Origin: a virus | Direction: 5' to 3' (one strand) | DNA length: 21,735 bases | IMG/VR virus record: IMGVR_UViG_3300009180_000251 | Span: 1-21,735 of that record | Shown here: positions 16,351 to 21,735 of the stretch, in pieces | Layout of the letters: each line of letters opens with the position of its first letter | Position numbering within the stretch: the first letter of the stretch is position 1 | Notes under the pieces: model-generated | The model's input: the letters and a program-made list of their open reading frames with translations, nothing else | Database searches by the model: none | What the model was told of the DNA's origin: nothing | Made by a program: the position numbers and the translations under genes

Positions 16351-16666
16351 TTCTCTTTCTGCAAAACAGCCGACGAAATCAGTATCGGCAGAGAATATCG
16401 AAGGATTGATCAAAAGCACGTTGCACAATTATCTGCAACAAAAGATTAATTTAAAAACAGAAAGATCTGCTGATCTTACACATCTGGACAGCATCATCAG
16501 CGAATATCTTGATTGTTTTATTATTATCGGATATGACATGGCAAATAGTCAGGTGAATTTCATCCATGCAAAAGATCAAAAAGATGCGGATGCATTAAGC
16601 GCAGCAATCAATCGTTTCTTTTATCAGTCACAAAACAATATCAAACCAAAAAACAACGATGATTAA
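16304..16666 (+). CDS. Small unknown protein with basic disordered N-terminus
   Basis: A 120-residue protein whose first ~25 residues are a K/N/S-rich disordered segment. A helical and beta C-terminal domain follows (IEGLIKSTLHNYLQQ, then LDCFIIIGYDMANSQVNFIH and DADALSAAINRFFYQ). The start is GTG 16304, inside the previous gene; no ATG precedes the conserved-looking domain, so the exact start is uncertain. It overlaps the next gene by eight bases. The function is not known. It could be a small regulator or structural factor. Confidence 0.7.
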   Translation: MKSPRKKNNKNSTSSNSLSAKQPTKSVSAENIEGLIKSTLHNYLQQKINLKTERSADLTHLDSIISEYLDCFIIIGYDMANSQVNFIHAKDQKDADALSAAINRFFYQSQNNIKPKNNDD

Positions 16667-17549
16667 TAATGCTCTTATCCTCGGAGGAGGATTTGTAGGA
16701 AAAAATATGGCAGCCAAACTGAAAAGTTTGGGTAATGTAAAAACCGTGGACATGGTTCGCCGGGAATTCTTGGATTATACACAACCAGAAAAACTCCGGG
16801 AATATCTGGAAAAAGGAAAGCCTGATTATTTGATCAATGCAGCAGGTTATACTGGATCACCAAACGTGGAAGGTTGTGAAACCAATTGGCAGGATTGTTA
16901 TTTTTGGAATGTGGTTGTTCCTGTTCGTATTGCTAACATATGCAAAGAAATAGAAATCCCTTTTATTAATGTAGGAAGCGGATGCATTTACGACAGCCAG
17001 GATAAAATTTACAGTGAATATGATATGCCTAATTTTGGAATTTTCAGCAATCGCAGCAGCTTTTACAGCAAAACCAAACATCTTTGTGAAGAAAAATTGG
17101 AAGATTATCCTGTTTACACCTTTCGTATTCGTATTCCTTACAATGACAGTTATGCAAGCAAAAACTATCTTTATAAACTTTTGAAATATGACAACTTGAT
17201 CAGCATGAAAAACAGTATCACCAGTATGAACCTTTTGAGTGAATTTACAGACTTCTTTATCAATTTGAAAGAAAAGCCCCGATATGGTGTTTATAATGTG
17301 GTGAATAATGATAGTATTCGAGGTGAAGACGTTATTCAATTGATGCGAGAAGAAGGGTTAGAAAACAAAAATTGGAAAATTCTAAGCTATGAAGAGATGA
17401 ATTTCAAAGTTAACCGAAGCAATTGCATGCTTTCGCCCATGAAAATTGAAAGTCTGGGTTATACGCCTAAAAATGTTATCGAGGATTTGAAGGAAAATAT
17501 CAAAGGATTTAGTCATGCTGTCAAAGCTCTTCAAAAAGATAAGGTTTAA
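16659..17549 (+). CDS. NAD(P)-dependent sugar reductase/epimerase (extended SDR, RmlD-like)
   Basis: A 296-residue Rossmann-fold protein. The dinucleotide-binding motif is ALILGGGFVG (5-14). The catalytic set is S107 in NVGSGCIYD and YxxxK (Y136, K140) in SFYSKTK. PDYLINAAGYTG (55-66) matches the NAAxYT element of RmlD/dTDP-4-dehydrorhamnose reductase and related enzymes. The C-terminal part (YGVYNVVNNDSIRGEDVI) is typical of nucleotide-sugar modifiers. It probably makes or alters an activated deoxysugar for one of the two glycosyltransferases encoded in the same window. All catalytic residues are intact. Phage SDR enzymes of this type often support capsule-like or virion glycosylation; the substrate is unknown. 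Confidence 0.85.
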   Translation: MINNALILGGGFVGKNMAAKLKSLGNVKTVDMVRREFLDYTQPEKLREYLEKGKPDYLINAAGYTGSPNVEGCETNWQDCYFWNVVVPVRIANICKEIEIPFINVGSGCIYDSQDKIYSEYDMPNFGIFSNRSSFYSKTKHLCEEKLEDYPVYTFRIRIPYNDSYASKNYLYKLLKYDNLISMKNSITSMNLLSEFTDFFINLKEKPRYGVYNVVNNDSIRGEDVIQLMREEGLENKNWKILSYEEMNFKVNRSNCMLSPMKIESLGYTPKNVIEDLKENIKGFSHAVKALQKDKV

Positions 17550-17790
17550 AACTTATAAAAAAGGTGCCTTTTTTGCAATATTAAAAGGCAAATATGCAGG
17601 TGAATTTTGGGTGGTTATAGACAGTGATGATAATGAATATCGTTTTTTAAGTTTGCCTAATCTTATTAAAAGAAATGCTCCTCTTGGAAAAGTTGATATT
17701 GGAATTAATGCTAAAATAATCGATTTTATTCAAAATCTTCCAAATAAGGTGTTTAAAGTTTGCGAATTACAGTATAAAAATATAAAATAA
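17515..17790 (+). CDS. Small unknown basic protein
   Basis: A 91-residue protein starting at ATG 17515 inside the sugar-reductase gene (35-base overlap). AAAGGA (17502-17507) lies seven bases upstream and supports this start. A basic N-terminus (MLSKLFKKIRFKTYKK) precedes a small beta-rich domain: GAFFAILKGKYAGEFWVVID, YRFLSLPNL, and a helix DFIQNLPNKVFKV. The compact strand pattern resembles SH3/KOW-like barrels, but no family is recognised. It ends 14 bases before the next start, where a late-promoter-like sequence lies. Confidence 0.75.
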   Translation: MLSKLFKKIRFKTYKKGAFFAILKGKYAGEFWVVIDSDDNEYRFLSLPNLIKRNAPLGKVDIGINAKIIDFIQNLPNKVFKVCELQYKNIK

Positions 17791-17791
17791 T

Positions 17792-17799
17792 TATAAATA
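17792..17799 (+). promoter_or_regulatory. Perfect T4-type late promoter sequence TATAAATA before the virion module
   Basis: TATAAATA occupies 17792-17799 and ATG follows after ATAAT. In T4 the octamer lies at about -13 to -6, which would put the transcription start on or next to the A of this ATG. It precedes the tail-fibre-like gene block, where late expression is expected, and the window encodes a gp55-type sigma factor. Use as a promoter is inferred. Confidence 0.6.
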
Positions 17800-17804
17800 A
17801 TAAT

Positions 17805-17990
17805 ATGATCAAAAACGTACCATTTGTGCAGCCCAAACCTCAAGTAAGTCCTATTTCAGGACAATTGACAAGACCTATTATTGTGGAACGTCAAGTAGGC
17901 AAAAATGTTATGAAAGAAGCACAATGGATTGATCCTGCTTCTGGAACACTCTTTCTGCGCGGTATTGTGAGTGTAGAAGAGAAAAAATAA
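17805..17990 (+). CDS. Small unknown protein heading the virion module
   Basis: A 61-residue protein with a polar, proline-rich first half (VQPKPQVSPISGQLTRP) and a second half with VERQVGKNVMKEAQWIDPASGTLF, which looks like a short beta-hairpin domain. No family is recognised. It follows a perfect late-promoter octamer and is separated by nine bases from the first propeller gene, so it is probably expressed late with it. It may be a minor virion protein or a connector to the fibre. Confidence 0.65.
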   Translation: MIKNVPFVQPKPQVSPISGQLTRPIIVERQVGKNVMKEAQWIDPASGTLFLRGIVSVEEKK

Positions 17991-17999
17991 CCTTTTACC

Positions 18000-19358
18000 G
18001 TGAGTCGTGCAAGCATACTTGGAACATTGGGCTTATCTGGATTTAACATCCAGGGAACAGTTCTTGTAAGCCGAGGAAGCACAGCCCAGCCAACATTCAG
18101 CGCGGCTCCAGTTACATCAGGTGTTTCTAATTTAAATTTTGACAGAAGCGGTCCTTTAACAAGAATAGCATCAAATGCCAGCACAGGCGTAGTTACACTT
18201 TCAGCAGTACCAAGTCTTACAGATCTTCAGGCAGCTGATTGGACTGATGGAAGTAACATATCAAACTGGGGTACATTGCAATCCTTTCTGAGTGCAGTTG
18301 CTTATAGTAATCGAAACATTTCAGCCAGTGCTGTGACCATGCGCCTTTTTGGAACCACAAGGGGATATAGCGTTTCAATGCAAGTGCATCCCAATGGAAA
18401 AATATACATGTTTCCCGCAGATATCACACAAACCACACATGGTTATGTGATTGATCCTGAAGGTGAACGTATCATAACAACATTTTTTTACACGACAGGT
18501 GTAAGCAGAGCAATGCTGGCACCCAATGGAAAATTCTACATGAATACTGGGGCAACTCTTCTTGTTGTTCTGGATCCCAGCACCGATACGGTTAATCAAA
18601 CTATAAACACTTCACCAGTTACTTTCGGTTATCCGACCTTGGCCAGAAATGGTAAATTTTATGAAGCTGGAACTTCAATTATTGGAATTTTTGATCCTGC
18701 AAATAATACAACCACAACTATTGCAGCACCAGCTTTTAATACACTCCCTAACGTTAATGGAAGCCAACTTGCTCCCAACGGAAAAATATACTATGCTCCT
18801 TATTTTGGTACAGTTTTTTCAGTAATTGATCCAGAAGCAGGAACAGGTGCAACTTTTGGCTTTCGCGGGGGATTTTCATATGCTGGACTGCCTGCTTTTA
18901 GCATGAATTTCGAAGGAATGGTACTTGCTCCTAACGGGAAACTATATTGTATTCCTCATAATGTTCCCAGTACTAGTGGAGCTGTTACAGCAGGACCAAT
19001 TGGAATTATAAATCCAGATGATAACACCACCACAACAATAGCAAGTTGGATAGGAAGTGGAACAAGCGGAGTAAACAGTCAAACAGCATTTCTTGCTCCG
19101 AATGGAAAAATATATACAGCGCCCAATCAAGACACTTTTGTGGTTTGTATAGATCCTGAAACAAATACCACTACAAAATTAATTGAAAATACATTTGGAT
19201 TTTCTTCTTTACAATCTCAAGGAGGTGTGATGCATCCGAATGGAAAAGCATTTTTTGTTCCTTATTATACTACAGCAATAGGGGTTATGGATTTCAAATT
19301 AAACAATAATTGGAATATAAATGTTTGTACCAATCCAATGTTTAACAAACAAATTTAA
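18000..19358 (+). CDS. Seven-bladed beta-propeller tail-fibre-like protein, copy 1
   Basis: A 452-residue protein. The N-terminal ~125 residues share with the two later paralogues the elements STGVVTLSA and ISNWGTLQSFLSAVAYSNR, probably the attachment or oligomerisation part. From about residue 128 seven repeats of 42-56 residues follow, each with a variant of LAPNGKIY and then an (I/V)(D/N)P turn followed by polar residues (T-T-T). They begin near 18383, 18514, 18641, 18769, 18925, 19093 and 19230. Seven such units suit a YncE/kelch-like seven-bladed propeller. The C-terminus is NVCTNPMFNKQI. The GTG start is supported because the product MSRASILGTLGLSGF aligns with MSNA..L starts of the other copies. 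Function as a receptor-binding or virion-decorating protein is inferred from context. Confidence 0.8.
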   Translation: MSRASILGTLGLSGFNIQGTVLVSRGSTAQPTFSAAPVTSGVSNLNFDRSGPLTRIASNASTGVVTLSAVPSLTDLQAADWTDGSNISNWGTLQSFLSAVAYSNRNISASAVTMRLFGTTRGYSVSMQVHPNGKIYMFPADITQTTHGYVIDPEGERIITTFFYTTGVSRAMLAPNGKFYMNTGATLLVVLDPSTDTVNQTINTSPVTFGYPTLARNGKFYEAGTSIIGIFDPANNTTTTIAAPAFNTLPNVNGSQLAPNGKIYYAPYFGTVFSVIDPEAGTGATFGFRGGFSYAGLPAFSMNFEGMVLAPNGKLYCIPHNVPSTSGAVTAGPIGIINPDDNTTTTIASWIGSGTSGVNSQTAFLAPNGKIYTAPNQDTFVVCIDPETNTTTKLIENTFGFSSLQSQGGVMHPNGKAFFVPYYTTAIGVMDFKLNNNWNINVCTNPMFNKQI

Positions 19359-19364
19359 TAAATA
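19357..19364 (+). promoter_or_regulatory. Octamer AATAAATA upstream of the chaperone-like gene
   Basis: TAATAAATA ends six bases before ATG 19371, one more than at the other sites. It overlaps the stop region of copy 1. Weak evidence for a late-type promoter. Confidence 0.25.
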
Positions 19365-19370
19365 TATTAT

Positions 19371-19745
19371 ATGACAATTTACGTTGATTGCGGAACATAT
19401 TACGAAACAGGCGATGCAGTGATTTGCCGCATGCGCAAAGATCAACCTTATTATCCTTTTAGTGGAGGTAGCATTACATGGGAACAATATGTAAACCAAC
19501 AAGTTGCACAAGGATTGGCTCAAGTTGTTCAACTAATCAATGATCCCACTCGTCTGGCCGCTTACTGGAATGATGTGTTAAGCAAACGGAACGGTCTTCT
19601 TGTGGAAAGTGATTGGACACAGCTTCGGGACGTTTCCCTTGGTGATAATCCTGAATGGGTAAGTTATCGTCAGCAATTGCGTGATATTCCTCAGACATAT
19701 GCCAGTGATCCTCGTCTTATCGTTTGGCCTGTTAAACCTAGCTAA
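19371..19745 (+). CDS. Tail-fibre assembly/tail chaperone-like protein
   Basis: A 124-residue protein. The C-terminal half RNGLLVESDWTQLRDVS, WVSYRQQLRDIPQTY and VIWPVKP-type ending (LIVWPVKPS) is the familiar phage domain RN..L..TDW...D....W..YRQ.LRD.P......VWP..P (Pfam Phage_tail_APC_4, from memory), found in tail assembly chaperones and tail-fibre assembly proteins. The N-terminal half (MTIYVDCGTYYETGDAVICR) is unfamiliar. It lies between two propeller paralogues, which fits a role in folding or assembling those fibres. The ATG is the first in the frame after a 12-base gap. Confidence 0.75.
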   Translation: MTIYVDCGTYYETGDAVICRMRKDQPYYPFSGGSITWEQYVNQQVAQGLAQVVQLINDPTRLAAYWNDVLSKRNGLLVESDWTQLRDVSLGDNPEWVSYRQQLRDIPQTYASDPRLIVWPVKPS

Positions 19746-19751
19746 ATCATA

Positions 19752-19759
19752 TATAAATT
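19752..19759 (+). promoter_or_regulatory. Late-promoter-like TATAAATT upstream of propeller copy 2
   Basis: It matches TATAAATA at seven of eight positions in the 55-base gap before ATG 19801. A T4-like start would lie near 19765, giving a leader of about 36 bases that contains the hairpin at 19771-19798. Inferred. Confidence 0.35.
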
Positions 19760-19770
19760 TTGATGTTTTT

Positions 19771-19798
19771 CGTTAAATAATATTATATTATTTTAACG
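19771..19798 (+). promoter_or_regulatory. AT-rich hairpin immediately before the start of propeller copy 2
   Basis: Arms CGTTAAATAAT and ATTATTTTAACG pair over 11 base pairs with one bulged T (19791) and a small loop (19782-19786). The structure ends two bases before ATG 19801, so it would cover the ribosome-binding region. It is not a canonical terminator: it has few GC pairs and is followed by the start codon rather than a U-run. Confidence 0.5.
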
Positions 19799-19800
19799 AT

Positions 19801-21126
19801 ATGAGCAACGCATATAATCTAAGTCTTTTAGCATCAAGAAACAATCTGGGAAATGCTGGGGATGCATTCATCAGTCAAGGAAATGATATTGCTCCATCTT
19901 TGGGTCCGTTAAGTGCCGGTGTTTTGAGTTTAAGTGGAATAAACCAGCTTACTAGTCAAATAGGTGTAAACAAATCAACAGGGGTTGTTACCATATCTGC
20001 AGAACCTCATTTGTGTGAATTGGATGTGCCAGGATGGGATAAAGGGCAGCACATAACACAATGGAGCACATTGCAAAAATATCTGAGTGCAACAGCATTT
20101 ACAAACAGAAAAATTCCAGTCAGTGCAGTTTATTATGAAAATTTTGGGAGTGCACCTGGATCAAATGGACTTTTAGGTGCTTGTTTAGCACCAAATGGTG
20201 TTGTTTATTTCATAGCACACGATAGTACAATAGGATATAAAATTAACCCAGCAAGTAATAGTGTCGGAACCTATAGTTTAGGTCCAGCTGGATTTACAGC
20301 AGGTGCTGGTAAAAATTGTGGTGGGGTATTGGCACCTAACGGAAGAATATATTTCATACCTGGTGCAGCCACACCTTCTCCAGGTTATCTAAATCCAGAA
20401 AATGATGTTTGCACAACATTTGGAAATCTGAGTCTTCCAGCAGGAACAAGAAAATGGTATGGAGGCGCTTTGGCTCCGAATGGTTTGATTTATTGCGCAC
20501 CCCATAATTCTTCACAATTGCTTATTATTAATCCTAACAACAACACATTGACCACACTTAACAATTATCCGGGAGCTGGAACTTGGCCCGGTTCAACATC
20601 TTTTAGCGGAGCAGTTTTGGCTCCCAATGGTAGAATTTATATGATGGGAATAGGTTCACCAATTGTTAATTTGAATCCAAATAATAATACTGTTACCACA
20701 TATGCTTCAAACGGATCATATGCAGGGGGTGTGGTGGCTCCCAACGGAAAAATATATTTCATGCCGTATACAGCAACAAGTTTTCTCGTGCTGGATCCTT
20801 CAGATGATTCTCGAACTCATTTTGGAACTTGTACAGGAAGCCTTCAATATGAAGGAGGTGTTTTGGCTCCCAACGGATGTATTTATGCAATAAGTTTAAA
20901 TGCAACAATAGGTCGAATAATTGATCCTTCAAATAATACAGTCACAACAATCACAGGCGGCGGATTTATAGGAGGATCTTTAGGTTATACTGGAGCAGTG
21001 ATTGCTCCGAATAATAAAATATATTTCACACCTTACAATGCAACTAGTTTTTTGTGTTTGAATGTACCTGCAAATAATAATTTCAACCTAAACGTTTGCA
21101 CCAACCCTTTCTTTAACAAATATTAA
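19801..21126 (+). CDS. Seven-bladed beta-propeller tail-fibre-like protein, copy 2
   Basis: A 441-residue paralogue of the protein at 18000. The N-terminal domain (1-120) contains VNKSTGVVTISAEP and HITQWSTLQKYLSATAFTNR. The propeller (about 125-441) has seven blades marked by LAPNGVVYFI, LAPNGRIYFI, LAPNGLIYCA, LAPNGRIYMM, VAPNGKIYFM, LAPNGCIYAI and IAPNNKIYFT, each followed by an NP or DP turn and a T-rich strand. The C-terminus NVCTNPFFNKY matches copy 1. Blade length is about 35-50 residues. The gene has its own upstream gap with a promoter-like site and a hairpin, so it may be regulated separately from copy 1. A receptor-binding role is inferred. Confidence 0.8.
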   Translation: MSNAYNLSLLASRNNLGNAGDAFISQGNDIAPSLGPLSAGVLSLSGINQLTSQIGVNKSTGVVTISAEPHLCELDVPGWDKGQHITQWSTLQKYLSATAFTNRKIPVSAVYYENFGSAPGSNGLLGACLAPNGVVYFIAHDSTIGYKINPASNSVGTYSLGPAGFTAGAGKNCGGVLAPNGRIYFIPGAATPSPGYLNPENDVCTTFGNLSLPAGTRKWYGGALAPNGLIYCAPHNSSQLLIINPNNNTLTTLNNYPGAGTWPGSTSFSGAVLAPNGRIYMMGIGSPIVNLNPNNNTVTTYASNGSYAGGVVAPNGKIYFMPYTATSFLVLDPSDDSRTHFGTCTGSLQYEGGVLAPNGCIYAISLNATIGRIIDPSNNTVTTITGGGFIGGSLGYTGAVIAPNNKIYFTPYNATSFLCLNVPANNNFNLNVCTNPFFNKY

Positions 21127-21129
21127 ATA
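21122..21129 (+). promoter_or_regulatory. Octamer ATTAAATA 5 bases before ATG of propeller copy 3
   Basis: TATTAAATA overlaps the stop of copy 2 and is followed by AACCT-ATG, the same five-base spacing seen at the starts at 4084, 8654 (minus), 8705 and 17805. Promoter function is inferred. Confidence 0.4.
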
Positions 21130-21134
21130 AACCT

Positions 21135-21735
21135 ATGAGTAATGCAACAAATCTAGCACTTCTGGGATTGAGCGGTTTCGGCAATGCCGGAAATGTTTTG
21201 ACCAGCACAGGCGCAACCACTGCTCCAACATTCAGTGCAAGCGGTGTGGGTGTACGAGAAATCCGTGTGGTAAATCAGGTATTGAGTCGGTTGGGCGTTA
21301 ATAGAAGCACAGGAAATGTTAGTGTCAGTGCTCTTCCTGATATTAGCGAAATTGATGTTCCAAGCTGGGTGAACGGTGGTCACATCAGTGATTGGAGCAC
21401 GTTGCAATATTATCTGAGTGCAGTTGCTGCTACGAATACAAGTCCGGCTAGTTCAGCATATGTTGAAGTTTTTGGAACTGTTTCCGGTAGTGTTCCTTTA
21501 GGACCGGCAAATGAATCTGGAGTATTGGCTCCGAATGGAAAAATTTATCTTGCTCCTAGAAATGGAAGTCTACTCAGTGTAATAGATCCAAGTACAAACA
21601 CTGTGAGTGTAATTAACAGTACATTTCCAGGGGGTGCTGCATTTTATACAGGAGGTGTTCTGGCTCCGAATGGAAAAATTTACCTTAATCAGGCAGGAAT
21701 ATCAGTGGGAAGAGTGATTGATCCTGCCACAAATA
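21135..21735 (+). CDS. Beta-propeller tail-fibre-like protein, copy 3 (3' end outside window)
   Basis: The frame from ATG 21135 is open to the window end (200 codons). It starts MSNATNLALLGLSGFGNAGN, closest to copy 1 (LGLSGF) and copy 2 (MSNA), and contains VNRSTGNVSVSALPDISEID and HISDWSTLQYYLSAVAATN. Two blade motifs LAPNGKIY begin near 21521 and 21658 with VIDPSTNTV between them. It is therefore a third tandem paralogue. If full length it would end about 720-750 bases past the window edge. It is read as a virion adhesin by context. Confidence 0.8.
   Translation, partial: MSNATNLALLGLSGFGNAGNVLTSTGATTAPTFSASGVGVREIRVVNQVLSRLGVNRSTGNVSVSALPDISEIDVPSWVNGGHISDWSTLQYYLSAVAATNTSPASSAYVEVFGTVSGSVPLGPANESGVLAPNGKIYLAPRNGSLLSVIDPSTNTVSVINSTFPGGAAFYTGGVLAPNGKIYLNQAGISVGRVIDPATN

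Noticed and set aside
16857-17339. A 160-codon minus-strand frame opposite the sugar reductase gene
   Set aside because: The sense strand encodes an intact SDR with catalytic residues; the antisense product is low-quality and matches nothing recognised.
17557-17574. A6-GGTGCC-T6 symmetric element just after the sugar reductase stop
   Set aside because: It looks like a terminator, but folding leaves only a two-base loop or a weak A/T stem, and it lies within the 17515 gene encoding KKGAFF.
18000-21735. Diversity-generating retroelement acting on the repeated fibre genes
   Set aside because: No reverse transcriptase or template-repeat/variable-repeat pair is visible; the differences are spread through the genes rather than confined to adenine positions.
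1-21735. CRISPR array, tRNA genes, insertion sequences or inteins
   Set aside because: No regularly spaced identical repeats, cloverleaf-like segments, transposase frames or interrupted conserved motifs were found on reading; the protein repeats at the right end are blade repeats.

Overview
The window is a 21.7-kb piece of an AT-rich, tightly packed genome of a large tailed bacteriophage related to T4. The evidence is the co-occurrence of T4-type proteins for recombination, replication and late transcription: a UvsW-type helicase, a gp55-type late sigma factor, gp47/gp46 nuclease, gp43 DNA polymerase, UvsX recombinase, gp41 helicase, gp32 single-strand-binding protein and a gp45-type clamp. 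They are divergent from T4 itself, and the host cannot be read from the sequence. No tRNA, rRNA, CRISPR array, insertion sequence, intron or integrase was seen, and no gene-free stretch exceeds about 60 bases.

Layout. Bases 1-7892 (+) hold the end of uvsW, the sigma factor, gp47, gp46, a GT4-type glycosyltransferase and DNA polymerase. Bases 7872-8654 hold the only minus-strand gene, an unknown protein whose N-terminus resembles T4 capsid-targeting sequences. Bases 8705-15940 (+) hold a small Sm-like candidate, UvsX, a GT2-type glycosyltransferase, the gp41 helicase, a DHH phosphoesterase, a small unknown, a gp59-like helicase-loader candidate, gp32, an unknown and the sliding clamp. Bases 15937-17790 hold small unknown genes and an NAD-dependent sugar reductase/epimerase. 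From 17805 to the end is a virion-type module: a 61-codon gene, then three tandem paralogues (the third cut by the window edge) with an N-terminal domain and, in the two complete copies, seven NGKIY repeats that should form a seven-bladed beta-propeller. A tail-fibre-assembly-chaperone-like gene lies between the first and second paralogues.

Most genes are joined by ATGA-type or longer overlaps and few have a clear Shine-Dalgarno site, so translational coupling probably dominates. Five genes that follow real gaps (starts 4084, 8654 minus, 8705, 17805, 21135), and less clearly 13913, carry an AT-rich octamer close to the T4 late-promoter sequence TATAAATA, always five bases before the ATG. If these are late promoters, transcription would begin at or next to the start codon and the mRNAs would be leaderless. 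This, the paired propeller adhesins, the possible replacement of RNase H by a DHH enzyme and the apparently zinc-free gp32 are the points most worth a second look.
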